Of a stretch of 64,000 nt of DNA, positions 10,772-23,234 are shown in pieces. The DNA is from Limnephilus marmoratus (Eukaryota > Arthropoda > Insecta > Trichoptera > Limnephilidae). The stretch's first letter is position 1. Each line of letters opens with the position of its first letter. The notes under the pieces were generated by a model. The model searched no databases. It was not told the DNA's origin and saw only the letters and a list, made by a program, of their open reading frames with translations. Made by a program: the position numbers and the translations under genes. Location: NCBI GenBank assembly GCA_917880885.1, contig OU862907.1:72597072-72661071 (forward strand), given 5' to 3'.

Positions 10772-11755
10772 CAGCTACGTTGGATTTTATATAACACGTA
10801 ATTTGAATTTAATGGAAAGTGTAACCCCATACCATCCGAATTTATTTTGACAGAAACTGACCACAGCAACTGAATAAATTCTGTTGCTAACTTTTCCTGG
10901 ATAATTTAATAATTTAACCATACTAAAAAAACAGAGAGATGTCAATGCATACAACTTTGTACGTAACAATAAAAAATAAAATGCTTACCAGACTCCCAAA
11001 TTAATGGTAAATATACATATTTAAAAATATATATATATACATACCAGGGCTTAGTGTCATCTTTGAAGATGCTGTCTGGAGGGTCTTTTTAGGAAAGGAA
11101 GGAGAGGAGTTCAGGAAGAAAAAGATATTAGAGGTGAGTAGGAATATAGGGGTCAGTGTGTCCAGAAGTGACGGACATAAGAAACCTATGCCTCCTTCTG
11201 CGGTGCAAGGCAATGTTCCGAGAGAGTCCTGTTGGAGAGGTGAAAAAGTCATCCTGAACCAGTCTCTTCCGATCTGGCCTGCCACGCAGTTGGCGGGCAG
11301 TCGCATCTGCCGTCAAGATTCCACCTCTGCTAAATCACCAAAAGCAGCGAATCATTTGGGGTGACCTATGGCAGGATGTTTTGGTTATCCAATTACCACC
11401 TTCCTACCTCCAAAATTGATTCTTAGGTATTATAAAAACATCGTGGTTTTTGTTTAAGATTTATTAATAATAATTATAATAATAAGTTTTCCATATTTTT
11501 TCAGAATCATACAATTAACATGGTAACCTAATATTTTTACACAACAACGAAAAAAATAGCAAAATGGAGAACTACACCCTAGAGAGGTTTAAATCAAAAT
11601 GATTCCAATGAACTTACTTGTGTTACAAGAACAACAGTTAGAGCCTTACGCGTTCACTGATTATGATTGTGTTAAATTTCTTAGTAAGAGGGCTCCATAG
11701 AAATGTGCCAATAGTAACATAAGTTTCGAAGAAGGAAAAACTGCTGTGACATAAT
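10772..11755 (+). repeat. Left block of segmental duplication copy A
   Basis: This block matches 34546-35510 over its length: same order, small indels, about 90% identical by eye. It contains a Rep-A-like section (about 11040-11380, ending GGGGTGACCTATGGCAG) and an AT-rich section ending CTGTGACATAAT. In copy B the block is followed directly by the sequence that in copy A resumes near 17310, so the material between is an insertion into copy A or a deletion from copy B. Confidence 0.75.
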
Positions 11756-11831
11756 AAAGCATAATTTATTTATATCAACGGTGTAAATATACCGTTTATA
11801 TTTATATTTTACCGTTTATATTTTCAAAAAA

Positions 11832-12464
11832 ATGGAACAAGAGACACTAAACATTAAGAAAAATCTAGAACATGAAATTTTAGAAATGAAAAAAAGTGTA
11901 GATTTTATAAGCCAGCAATATGATGATATTTCAACCAAGGTTGACACAATCCTTCAAATAAACAAAAAAGTAGATATTCTAGAAGAAGCAAACAACAACA
12001 AAGAAATCAGAATCAATAACTTAGAAACTCGACTGGCTGAAATTGAACAGGTCAGTATGAGCCACAATTGGGCGGAGTTTGCGGGTGTAGTTACCCTTCC
12101 TAATGAAGAACCGCCGGACACCATAAACAGATTATTTAAGGAAATACAAGTTAATGTCGAATCACAGAAGATAAAAAGAATAATCCGTTATCAAGATCGT
12201 TCACAGAAAATGGAGGGCGGAACTTACAGATACAAAGTACAACTTCAAGATGAGGAAGCCCAGCAGAGAGTCTTGAACTCCCGCAAGAACGCGAGAGAGA
12301 AGAACATATTTGTAGGCGAACTATTAACCCCTTACTTAAAAGAACTGCTGTGGAAGACAAAACAAAAAGCTAAAGATAATAATTATATGTATACTTGGTT
12401 CAAAAATAATAAAATCCTCACAAAAAAGAACTCTGATCATACTTCAAAAATAATAAACGTTTAA
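11832..12464 (+). CDS. LINE-1 ORF1 protein (coiled coil, FP-like C-terminal domain)
   Basis: A 210-codon frame. Residues 1-75 are heptad-rich (LNIKKNLEHEILEMKK, then INNLETRLAEIEQ), indicating a coiled coil for trimer or oligomer formation. Residues about 105-210 (IQVNVESQKIKRIIR, KIFVGELLTP-like NIFVGELLTP, YMYTWFKNNKI) match the basic C-terminal domain common to ORF1 of Jockey/CR1-type elements and related in fold to baculovirus FP proteins. It binds the element RNA in the ribonucleoprotein. The cysteine-rich N-terminal finger seen in LINE-3 ORF1 is absent, so the real start may have been upstream and lost, or this family lacks it. ORF2 starts 83 bp downstream. Confidence 0.6.
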   Translation: MEQETLNIKKNLEHEILEMKKSVDFISQQYDDISTKVDTILQINKKVDILEEANNNKEIRINNLETRLAEIEQVSMSHNWAEFAGVVTLPNEEPPDTINRLFKEIQVNVESQKIKRIIRYQDRSQKMEGGTYRYKVQLQDEEAQQRVLNSRKNAREKNIFVGELLTPYLKELLWKTKQKAKDNNYMYTWFKNNKILTKKNSDHTSKIINV

Positions 12465-12547
12465 CATGTCAACGACTTACAGCTCATAATCTAATTGGTT
12501 ACATTATTTTTAACTGTCTACTGTAAAGGTAACTCCATCTATTACAA

Positions 12548-15531
12548 ATGGACTCACTACTAAACATAGATTTTGAACCACCCTATCATGAAGAACATAT
12601 ATTCAAAAATTCTCAAGATTTCAAAGTATTCCACACAAATAACTCTTTAAATATAATATCCCAAAATATCAGAAGCATTCGCAAGAACTTTGACAGTTTT
12701 ACAATTCTTTTACAAGATCTCGACTCCCACTTTGATATAATAATTTTAAGTGAATGCTGGACAGATGACTCCTACACCGATATCTACTTACCTGGATATT
12801 CGACATTCCATACTACTACGAAACTCAACCAAAATGATGGGATAGTTATCTTCGTAACAGAGTCGCTGAATCCCTTTATCTCTGAAATAAAGCTAACGGA
12901 AGCAAATTGTATAAAAATTTCACTAGGATCTGATCTATCTGTTTTTGCTATATATAGACCCCCATGCTTTAAAAATCTTACACCTTTCCTAAACTCACTT
13001 AAAAAACTTTTAGATGATAATTTAAACACCCAACAACTTATCTTAGCGGGAGATTTGAACATAAACATTCTCAATTGCAATCCGAAAACTAACGAATATC
13101 TAAGTCTCTTAAGTCATTATGGCCTTAAGTCAACAATAAATTCAGCCACAAGAACTTCCCTCGAATCCAATTCTTGCATTGATCATATTTTTGCTAAAAC
13201 TAAAAAATTAACCATTTCATCCATTATTCATACAACGATCACGGATCACTACACTACTTCTCTTGGCATTCTATCGAACACCGTAAATAAATCGAAAATG
13301 CCCACAAACATCACACAACAAGTCATAGACTTCAAATCACTTAGGACAGAAATAAGTCACGAATCCTGGACTTCAACAATTAAAGAAAAAGACCCGAACA
13401 AAGCTCTAAATGCTTTCCTCCTAACTCTGGAAATGTATACTACCAAACACACCACACTAAAAACACACAAATACAACCCTCACAAAACATTGAAAATAAA
13501 ACCATGGATCTCAGCAGGACTAGTTAAGAGTATTCATAAACGAAACGCCATGCACATGAGAGTAAATAAAAACCCATATGACTGTAAACTAAATCATGAA
13601 TATTTATTATATAGAAATCTCTGCAACAAATTAATTAAGCAAGCTAAATTCAAATTTTACAGAAATGAAATAGAAAATGCCAAAAAGGATCCAAAAAAAA
13701 CTTGGAAAGTCATTAATGAAGCAGCTTATTTAAAACCTAAGAAGGGTAATAATATTAATAAATTGTCAATTAATGGTGAAATCCTTGAAACAAAGAACGA
13801 ACCATACAAAATGGCTAACTTTATAAATTCTCATTTTTCCAACGTTGGCCCAGAACTAGCAAACAAAATCCTCATCAATAACCACACTACAGAACAACTA
13901 TTAATTAAACACAGCCCTACCAAAAAAAACCAATACACTCCTTTAATATATACAAACTTAATAAAAAAGAAATTTCTGAACTTATTTTATCTCTTAAACC
14001 AAACTGCGCTCCGGGTCCGGACAAAATCTCGAACCAAATTCTGATTAATCTGCATGAATATATTGCCATACCCCTTCTACACATATTCAATCATAGTTTC
14101 AGTCAAGGTATTTTTCCGGATAAACTAAAAACTGCCATTATAATGCCAATTCACAAATCTGGGGACAAAACTCTAATCTCCAACTATAGACCCATCTCAC
14201 TATTGAATTCATTATCGAAAGTTCTGGAAAAGGCAATGAAAAAAAGACTAATAACGTACCTCGATAAACATAACTTACTTTCAGATTGTCAATTCGGTTT
14301 TCGAGCAAAAATGTGTACTGAACAGGCTATATCAGAATTAACGAATTTCATTGTCAAAAACACAGATGAGGGATCCAAAGTAATCGGCGTCTTTCTAGAT
14401 CTGGCCAAGGCTTTCGATACTATCTCTCATGAAATTCTGTATGAGAAACTTAAAAATAATGGTATCAACGGACCACCGCTCGACTGGTTTATTAGCTATA
14501 CTAAAAATAGAAAGCAAATAGTAGAACTAAATAAATGCTTCAGTGAACCGGAAGAAATCAAGTATGGTGTCCCTCAAGGAAGCGTCCTCGGTCCCCTTCT
14601 ATTTCTCATTTACATAAATGACCTTACTGATCTTAAAATGGCATCTATCGACTACAAGGTTATCAGTTACGCAGACGACACGGTGATACTATTCAAAGCT
14701 CCAAGTTGGGTAAAGGCTTTCAAAAGTGCGGAAACCGGTATGTTAGAAATAAAAAATTGGCTCGACAAAAATCTACTTACCTTAAATATCGCCAAAACAA
14801 AATACCTAACATTCAGCAAAACCATCACTGGGCAACCAAAAACCCTTCCACCTCTATACCTACACCCTTATATTGCCTCTAAACCCTCAAATCACAACTG
14901 CGAAAAAATAGAACATACTGATAATATCAAGTATCTAGGATTAACTGTGGACTATAAATTAAACTGGGAACTTCATATCAACTTGCTCATTAAAAAAATC
15001 CGTAAACTATCATTCATTTTTAAAACGATAAGAAACATCATGTCTTTAAAACAACTAAAAAATGTTTACTTCGCTCTATGTCAAAGCCTTTTAACTTATG
15101 GTATTTCGGCCTGGGGGGGAGCTGCTGAAAAGTATATTAAGACACTTAACACAACTCATAAAACACTAATTAGGATCATGTTCAAAAAACCCTACCTTCA
15201 TCCAACGGAAAACATCCTAATAACTAACAACATACTAGACATCAGGAAACTCTTCATTAAGAAGATCATTCATATAAACTGCATAAAATCCTCACCATGC
15301 CACATAACACACCCACAAATCACAAGAGCAAACTCGCGCAATCAACTTTTAGTGCCAATAATTAAATCAACTTTTGCCCAAAAGCACGAATCCTACCTCG
15401 CACCTCTCATTTTCAACATCTTCCTAAAAGAAACCTCCTATTACGTCACTAAAAATAACAAAAAATGGTTATATAAACAGTTCACTACATGGTTACTGTT
15501 TAAAAAAGGGCATCCATCACCAAGTTATTAG
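12548..15531 (+). pseudogene. LINE-1 ORF2: APE endonuclease and reverse transcriptase, one frameshift
   Basis: Endonuclease at residues about 35-240: NIISQNIRSI, the catalytic Glu in IILSECW, YRPP, AGDLNINIL, and a C-terminal SCIDHIF and TDHYTT. Reverse transcriptase: APGPDKIS, NYRPISLLN, FLDLAKAFDT, GVPQGSVLGP, YADD at 14668-14679, and a thumb with YLG. The frame shifts once in an A-run near 13965: the stretch upstream ends at 14044 in a wrong frame, while the correct frame (EISELIFSLK, then APGPDK) runs on through 15531. APE nicks the target and the reverse transcriptase primes on the nicked end. The single small lesion makes this the best preserved LINE in the window. Confidence 0.85.
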
Positions 15532-16009
15532 GAATCTCATCTTAGTCTCTATTCCCCATTCTTAATAAAAATATGTATAAATAAAATATAAATATGTGTT
15601 ATTTACATGTGTAGAGATTAACTCTCACTTATTACTACTGTTTAAGGTTTACGCCTGCTTATATTATTATCACTGCCTATGTTTATTTGAATTACGAGAA
15701 TTTTGTGGAAATTTTAATATTTTTAGTTTTAGATGTTTCCATTTCTATGTGTATCTTTAATGAATTTTTGGTCATATGATACTATGTAAATTCCAACAAT
15801 TATTGTTCTTGGATTATATCATTTCATTGAAATTTAATTAGTTTTAGTTCTAGACGCTTGCAAAACTATGTGTATCTAATGAATTTTGGTTATGAAACTA
15901 TGTATATGCCATTTATTCTTTTTTGATTATATACACTGCTGTTTTTATTGTATCTGTATAATTATGTGCATTATACGAATACGTATGTGTATGTATCTGT
16001 GAACGTATG

Positions 16010-16130
16010 TGTATATATAGAATGTATGAGTATATATATATATATATACATATTTGTGTATATATGCATACACGTATGTGTGTATACATGCATATGAGTG
16101 TGTATATATATAGCTGTGTGTAAGCGTTTG
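16010..16130. repeat. TATA/TGTA microsatellite
   Basis: Imperfect alternating TA/TG/CA repeats in the 3' untranslated part of LINE-1. No gene. Confidence 0.7.
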
Positions 16131-16599
16131 CATCTGTAAATATATGTAAAGGTACTCGTCTCAGAACAGATATAGTCTAGTGAGGCGGGTTACTTACTTG
16201 TTTATATAAGATAATTTAAAACAATAAACGCCCGGGTTGCCGGCACTAAACTAAAAAAAAATACCATAAACAATGAATACGAAATGACATCAGAGATTCA
16301 AGTACCTATATACAAAATTTTATAATACAAATTAGCTAGAATAGTTAAATTTATTGCTAACTTAATTGAAAAGATTTGAGAGCACTTTTGTACCTATCTT
16401 CCGTATAGTTAAATAGATCCGCCACATCTGCGTATCTATTACTAACTTCATGCAACCTAGGTATAAGCGAGTGTTCCGAATACTGAGTCATGGTTGGTCC
16501 TGGTATTGTTGCATTTAAACAGCATTTAATAACGAGTAGCTCTGGTAGATATTTGAAAATCTGAAGTGAATTGAGTCAAGGCTGTCTATACCACCAGTT

Positions 16600-17270
16600 A
16601 CAATTTAAAATATAAATATTATTCATTATATAATTATATAATGAATAATACATCACTTTGTTTAAACCACTATATTATAAACAATATCTACATGTTTCGA
16701 TAATAATGATATCTTCATCAGGATAATAAATGTCAATATAAAGAAAAATAAATGACAAACAAGTATCGACAAATTAGAATAAACTATAACATAGACAAAA
16801 TATTAAAAAGTAGAGGTGATTAATTACTTACAAATCATAAAAATAGTAATACAAAATTAAATATAAAAATTATTTAAGGAAAAATAAAATTGAATTTAGA
16901 TAATAAAAAACTTTTAAGAACAAATAATTAAAATAATTAGTCCAAATCAAAAAATCAATAATATTGTAATTAGTTGTAAGTATTAATAAGAAAATACGGC
17001 TTAAAAAAAGATGGCTATTTTTAAAAAATGTTTGGTTATTTATAATATTTAATTTACTATTAATGCTTTTTCGAATTTCTAAAATTTCTAAATTATCCAA
17101 TTGTATATATTTTATATTATTCATTATAGAATTAATGATGCCACAAAGTAATTTTGCGAAGTTTGAAGAAGTACTTATATAATTCTACAATCTGAGAGTT
17201 ATAATAAATTTAATTTTTTCATCAAGTAATGATAGTTTATACTTTCAGGGGGAATACAGACATATATATA
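16600..17270 (-). pseudogene. PLE-3: endonuclease tail and 3' region, PLE-1-like
   Basis: On the minus strand, from about 17200, the frame reads FAKLLCGIINSIMNNIKYIQ, then LEILEIRKSINSKLNIINNQ, matching the PLE-1 endonuclease tail (FANHLIEFNHSF, then LLEILGIRKNVNRNLNIINNQ). A hammerhead follows downstream at 16686-16730. The GIY-YIG core itself is absent, so the copy is a 3' fragment. It lies between LINE-1 and the ZNF-A duplication block. An AT palindrome (ATTATATAATTATATAAT) lies at about 16620-16650. Confidence 0.6.
16686..16730 (-). ncRNA. Hammerhead ribozyme of PLE-3
   Basis: On the minus strand: CTGATGA (16721-16715), stem II GATA/TATC around TCATTAT, GAAA (16698-16695), then CATGTAGA. 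The core and order match the PLE-1 ribozyme. The GTC cleavage triplet has become GTA, which still fits the NUH rule, but stem II has only four strong pairs, so activity may be weak. Confidence 0.55.
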
Positions 17271-17274
17271 ATTT

Positions 17275-18390
17275 TTTTTTTTTTACATTAACTCCACACA
17301 GGAGGCCCCTGAGGAAAATAATTTCCCTCAGGGCCTATGTCATCTGAGATGCAGTGTGGAGGGTCTTTTTAAGGAGAGGAAGGAATGAACATTGGCCTTG
17401 AATAAACCCATGTCGAAGGAAGGAGGAAACACAGGGGCCGAAAAATCGTACCACAGCCAAGTTATTGAATACAAGAACCAGTCGAAGAAGCGACCCGTTC
17501 TCATGCGACAAATTTCAACCGTATACAAATGTTGGGCACGCGTTTCACGTGTTTCCAGACTATGCACCGGTGCCGAAGGTATCAATGATGCTAGTTTCTC
17601 AGAGTATCTTCCATTGTAATACCGGTAGAACAAGGATAGCATTCATACCTGACACCTTTGCTCTAAAGATTGCAATCCGTCTGTTAAGATGGCAGAATCT
17701 ATCAAACGGTGCGCCTGTTTTTACACAGAGTCGAGGGTATTTTTAAGCTCCAGACCGGAGGTGGCTGCCAAATTCAACCGTAAGACGTACTTGTGATTTT
17801 TACAGGGTTGGCATTTGTGTACTATTAAAGGTTCTGCGGGCCCTGTATAGCACGCCCAGTTTTGGGAGGCTAATTTTACTCTAGCCTCGATGGAGCCCCC
17901 ATATATGAGCTGGTCACTTAGAGTTACACCAAGCATATCAATGGATGGCCTGTTCGGAAGATTGCTTCCGTTGAAGGAGACTTGGTTTTCATTTTGAGGT
18001 AAGGAAGGAGAGGATTTTCTGGGAAGGAATAAGATCTTAGGTCAGTGTGTCCAGAAGTAACGGATGTACGGATGTTCAACAACGGAGCGAGACGATGGGT
18101 CGAGAGAATCTGGCTGGACAGGTCAAGATAAGGTCTCCCTCAACCAGTCTCTCATATCCGACCGGCAACGAACTAGGTAAGCAAAAGTATTCGCCACCAA
18201 GACAGAAAAACCTCACCCAATGAATCCGGCACCCCTGCTGAGTCAAAAAACGTAGTGAACCTCTTCGGACCACCTATGGTAAATGTGTAAGGTTTTCCAA
18301 AATAATGATTACTGGGGTTGGCAGTCCCATAACTGCCTCCCAAAATGAGTAGTAAATGTAAAAATGGAGCAAATTCCATAGTTTAGAGAA
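17275..18390 (-). repeat. Rep-A composite repeat downstream of ZNF-A
   Basis: This matches 35515-36925 (downstream of ZNF-B) except that the B copy carries an extra Rep-A unit. At the left edge a T-run is followed by CTCCACACAGGAGGCCC, the 3' end of the Rep-A retroposon on the minus strand with its poly(A). The core GGCCCTGAGGAAAATAATTT and its complement form a hairpin. Minus-strand frames here (about 100 codons) are shared by several copies but resemble no protein known to me. Confidence 0.6.
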
Positions 18391-18479
18391 AGCCACTTAT
18401 GTGAATGATAATAATATTAGGTGGCTCTATACATTTTCCTTAGAAAATTGATATTTGCAGTCTATACATGAAAAAAAGT

Positions 18480-19061
18480 TTATACCGCTGTGAATCAACA
18501 TGTGACGATTTAAATTAACTTTTTCAGAAAATGAACAGTTGCAGTTGGGGCATTAAAACGTTACGTTCCACTGGGAGTCAATATATGACTTTTTAAATTA
18601 CCCTTTTGAGAACAAAAATACTTACTTCGGAAAAATAAAAAGGTTTTTTCCACTGTGAGTCAACATGTGAAGCTTTAACGATTACTTTTGTGAACATGAA
18701 TAGTTGCAGTCGGCACAAGAAAAAGGTAATTTTGCACTGTGAGTGAACATATGACTTTTTAAATCACCCTTTCTAGAAGATGAATAGTTGCAGTCAGGAC
18801 ATGAAAAAGGTTTTGTTCCACTGTGAATGCACATATGAATATGTAAATGACCCTTTCGTGAACATGAATAGTTGCAGTAGGGACATGAAAAAGGTTTGTT
18901 CCACTGTGAGTGAACATATGAATTTTTAATTGATCCTTTCGAGAACACGAATAGTTGCAGTCAAGACATAAAAAAGGTTTTATCCCACTGTGACTGAACA
19001 TATGTCTATTAAAATCAACCATTCGAGAACATGAATAGTTGCAGTTAGGACATGAAGAAGG
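18480..19061 (-). pseudogene. Decayed zinc fingers after the ZNF-A stop
   Basis: Downstream of the ZNF-A stop the finger pattern goes on for about six more units: PSSCPNCNYSCSRMVDFNRH, then CLDCNYSCSRKDQLKIH. A frameshift near 18905, a stop at about 18682 and further stops interrupt it, and finger-like traces continue to about 18480 (CIDCKYQFSKE). The array was once longer, or this is an untranslated relic of array expansion. The first break is a Lys-to-stop change in a KPF linker. Confidence 0.65.
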
Positions 19062-21165
19062 TTATGTTCCACTGTGAGTGAACATATGAATTTTTAATTT
19101 ACCCTTTCGGGAACACGAATAGTTGCAATCGGGACATGAAAAAGGTTTTATCCCACTGTGAATGAACATATGAATTTTTAAATCACTCTTTCGAGAACAT
19201 GAATAGTTGCAGTCGGCACAAGAAAAAGGTTTTGTCCCACTGTGACAGAACATATGACTTTTTAAATGACCCTTTTGCGAAAATGAGTAATTGCAGTCGG
19301 GACATGAAAAAGGTTTTGTCCCACTGTGACATAACATATGAGTTTTTAAATCACTCTTTCGAGAACATGAATAGTTGCAGTCGGGACATGAAAAAGGTTT
19401 TGTTCCACTGTGATTGAACATATGATTTTTTAAATAACTCTTTCGAGAACATGAATAGTTGCAGTCGGGACATGAAAAAGGTTTTGTTCCACTGTGAGTG
19501 AACATATGAATTTTTAAATCACTCTTTCGTGAACATGAATAGTTGCAGTCGGGACATGAAAAAGGTTTTATCTCACTGTGATTGAACATATGATTTTTTA
19601 AATAACTCTTTCGAGAACATGAATAGTTGCAGTCGGGACATAAAAAAGGTTTTGTTCCACTGTGAGTGAACATATGACATTTTAATTCCCTCTTTCGAGA
19701 ACATGAATAGTTGCAGTCGGGACATGAAAAAGGTTTTATCTCACTGTGAGTGAACATATGAATTTTTAAATAACTCTTTCGAGAACATGAATAGTTGCAG
19801 TCCGGACATGAAAAAGGTTTTGTTTCACTGTGAGTGAACATATGACTTTTCAAATCACCCTTTCGAGAACATGAATAGTTGCAGTCGGCACAAGAAAAAG
19901 GTTTTGTCCCACTGTGAGAGAACATATGACTTTTTAAATGACGCTTTCGAGAGCATGAATAGTTGCAGTCGGAACAAGAAAAAGGTTTTTTTCCAGAATG
20001 GGTGCGCAAGTTGCTCAATAAGTCTGAAAAAGATTAAAGACAAAGCTTAAAAAATGTAAGTAAAATAGCTTCAGCAAATTAGGAAAAAAACAATTTGTTA
20101 ACTTTAACAAATTTAAAATCAATTTTACCTGCAACCTGCGTCAGTCGTTTAGAACGCTCTAAGCATTCTTTTTTAACATCCATGAGATCTATGTCAATAT
20201 CCATACAGGGAATCCCCCCTCTGACTTCTACTGGAGGTCCTGGTTCTGCCTTGATGGTAACAGTCTCCAAACTTAAAATACCTGGAATAAAAAAAAAACG
20301 CAGTACAAACATTGATACTCCGGACTCCTAGAGGAACAACCAAAGATATTGAAATATAAATAGATGTGCTATCTGCTGTTTTTACTATGTGGGTCTGCGC
20401 TTCCGGGTGTCGCCGATATTGTTGACCAATTAACAAATAAACTAAAAGAACAAATAATTAAAGAATAAACCAAAAGAATGTTAAACTAAATGAACGAATT
20501 GTTTTCTTATTCAAAATGTATTGTTAACCAATATTAATGCACATTTTCAAAAAATCAACGAAATGAACAAGCTCTTTTTGTATGAAAACTACGCTAATTA
20601 GCGCGTAGTCCGGCGACAGTTGCGCTGACACCATAGCATATCTCTTCTGTATTTGAATATCTTTGGGAACAACTATGTGGATGCTTTTTAGGGAGAAAAC
20701 ATCATTTAATCTAGAACATTTTTAAAACAATTTATATATTTATTGTCAATACAAATTTGTTTACTTGCTTCAGTTATGTATATGTAATGGAAAATAATAC
20801 TTCATGTAACTTATATCATTTCCCATATAGGACAAAGTCTAAACGTGAGAGGGATCTTTTTGTGAGCATCATAATTTAAAAAAAAATAATTTAATACCAA
20901 AATAACAAGCGAACGACAAAAGAGGACGGCGTGAGCAAACGAACATATGTTTAATAAATTAAAGAAAGTATTCCAAAACGTACAAGAATTCTGAACATCT
21001 GAAATCAACATGCAACTTACTGATTGTCTCCGCAGACTGCAAACATTCCTTCTTCACATCCGGGAGGTAGATATCTATATCCGTATAGGGCATTTCACCT
21101 GCGCCTTCTTCGTGGGAGCCTGGTTCCACCTTGATGGAAACACTCTCTGGGTTGGGAAGATCCAT
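19062..21165 (-). CDS. ZNF-A: C2H2 zinc-finger protein, 11 fingers, three coding exons
   Basis: Coding exons on the minus strand: 21021-21165 (starts MDLPNPESVSIKVEPG, donor GTAAGT), 20129-20281 (acceptor TTATTCCAG, donor GTAAAA) and 19062-20023 (acceptor CTTTTTCAG). Phases join cleanly (Ser codon A/GT, Asp codon G/AC), giving 419 residues. Residues 1-100 are two copies of an acidic module, (S/T)IKxEPG, DIDI, DVKKECL. Residues about 105-419 are 11 tandem C-x2-C-x12-H-x3-H fingers joined by HSGTKPF-type linkers, so it is probably a nuclear sequence-specific DNA-binding regulator. In 10 of 11 fingers the core Phe is replaced by Cys (CNYSC). Each IKxE and VKKE fits the SUMO consensus. The target is unknown. 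The start is supported by identity with ZNF-B. Confidence 0.85.
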
Positions 21166-22144
21166 GGCCTTCTGTGATAGCGTTCCGATTAAATGTTATA
21201 ATTATGGTTACTGGTTCCAGCTAAAAATAAATAATCCAATTTTAGAGTGATTATTTAAGAGTTTTAAGAAATTTCTTTCATTTGGAATTAAATATCTCAT
21301 TCATCGAGGTGATCTGGACCACTATGCAGAAACACAGATGATTTTTTTGAAATCTTCCATCTAATTATGGCATATACAAGTGCGGTATTCATACAACAAA
21401 AAAACAACTAAGATTTCCAAAGTATGATAAGGTGAAGAGCAGACAAACACAAATTTTATCAGTAAGATGACAAAGTTATACAATTATCGCATTGAAAAGT
21501 TGAGAATGCTATAAGGAAAAATATTTTTGTCCTCAATTCCCACTCTGCTTGTTAAAACTACAAAGTATCCCATTCGCAACCTGTTTAAAACTATTTATAA
21601 AAGTTGATTGCTAAAAAAAGAGATCTGGTAAATAAAAAAATATCCAACATTGGCTATTATTGTATTTCATTTCTCTTTATATATTATATTTCTCGTATTG
21701 TATTTCTCTCGCACTAACGTCGTAACAATATGTGAGAGTGAGTTAGGTCTGTTGCAGGCGAAAAACAGTACTTCTTCAATGTAAAACAGTATCTTACCCT
21801 TTCGCACTAGCACTTTAACATTATGTGAAGCTTTAAATTACAAGCTCTATTAATGCTAGTATATTTTGTACACATACTACTTATGTACGTTTAATGTAAT
21901 ACTCTTACCAACTAATTTTAAAAAAGATATAAAATGTATGTTTTTCTAACGTTTTCGATACCGTAAATAAATTGAATTGAAGAATCGTAAAATATGTGAC
22001 ACTTGAAATTCAAGTAGATATCACAACTACTGGAAAGTAAATTACATTCATAAATTACATGTATTTTATTAATAGGTCATGATTTATTTGTAAATATTCA
22101 TACAAATACTTTTTTATCGGAACAAAGCTGTCAGATCCTATGAC
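21166..22144 (-). other. Upstream region of ZNF-A
   Basis: TTTTTAG/CTGGAACC about 60 bp before the ATG on the minus strand could be the acceptor of a 5' untranslated intron. The sequence to about 21660 matches the corresponding region of copy B (39514-39820, then from about 44722, then from about 53166). No gene is seen. Confidence 0.5.
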
Positions 22145-22894
22145 GCGACACCTAGGGTTGCCATCTCTTAAATTTGGCAACCAGGACAAGACGCATGAAA
22201 ACCCCGGATTTTAGGGCCCAGAACCCGGACATGTCAACAGGTTTTTTTAAAGATAGTCAGTGTAATAAAAAAACAGTTGAAAATGTCATAAATCACCTTT
22301 TTATTTATTTTCAAATTAAATTTAGTCATCTTTTATCATCATTTTAAACATATTATTACAGTTTGTTACAAATTGTTTTATTAATCAGTTAGAATTTTTT
22401 TATTCTTAAAATAAAACACAAATTATTATTATACTCTGTTATGAAAACAAAACCTTATTAAAATATTAAGCCTAACAAAATTCAACTGAGACCAGTACTG
22501 AGACCATTTTAGTATTCAGTCATACAATTTTTGAGGTAACTCTTTTAACTCAATAATAATTATATCTTTAAATTTTTATCAGCAGCCATTTAAACAACAA
22601 AATATCTCTTAACATATGTAATATGAAATAAATTCAGTCTTCTTAAATCTTAAGCAACAAAACTGAAACTTTTTAAAGTTTAGACTTACTGTAATGTACA
22701 TTATTAATTTTTTTAAGAATAAAATAACCAAAAACTCTACTCATTTACACCTTAAACTTTTAATCAACAGCCACATTGTAAATTTCTTTTACGTAATAAA
22801 AAAAATCGTAACTCTACATAAATGAAAAGAAATTATTGCACTCATAAGTAGCGCCCTTGAGGTGATTTTTCACAAAAACGGCGCTTCATAAAAT

Positions 22895-22962
22895 TTTTTT
22901 TTTTTTTTTTTTTATTATTATTATCGAATTATTTTTATTATTATTATTATTATTATTATTTG
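22895..22962. repeat. Poly(T) and ATT/TTA repeat
   Basis: A T-run followed by (TTA)n inside hAT-1. Confidence 0.8.
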
Positions 22963-23234
22963 ATTATCTAGCTATTAAAGCTTTTTCCTCAGCCTCTCGC
23001 CTTTTTTACTTTTCAGTTTTTTTTTGTATTTATCACTCTTTCCGATAACTTTTAGAATATCTTCCCTTTTTAAAAATAATTTGTAAAAATCAATGCAGCT
23101 GTATTCTTGGAAATTGAATTTACTTTTAATTAAAGATACATGAAACAATGTTACTTTGTTTGAACCACTTTTGTATTTGATAAGTTTTAAGATTTTCACG
23201 GCCAAAAGCATTTTCGTTATTTGTTTTTGGGGTG

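Larger units (their letters stand above)
11756..16261 (+). mobile_element. LINE-1: non-LTR retrotransposon with two ORFs, nearly complete
   Basis: ORF1 (11832-12464) and ORF2 (12548-15531) have the usual order for Jockey/CR1-type LINEs. A long AT-rich 3' region with TATA/CATA microsatellite (about 16010-16130) ends in an A-run at about 16253-16261. The left border is placed where the duplicated block stops matching its twin. ORF2 has one frameshift and ORF1 is open, so the copy is fairly young. I find no convincing target-site duplication. Confidence 0.75.
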
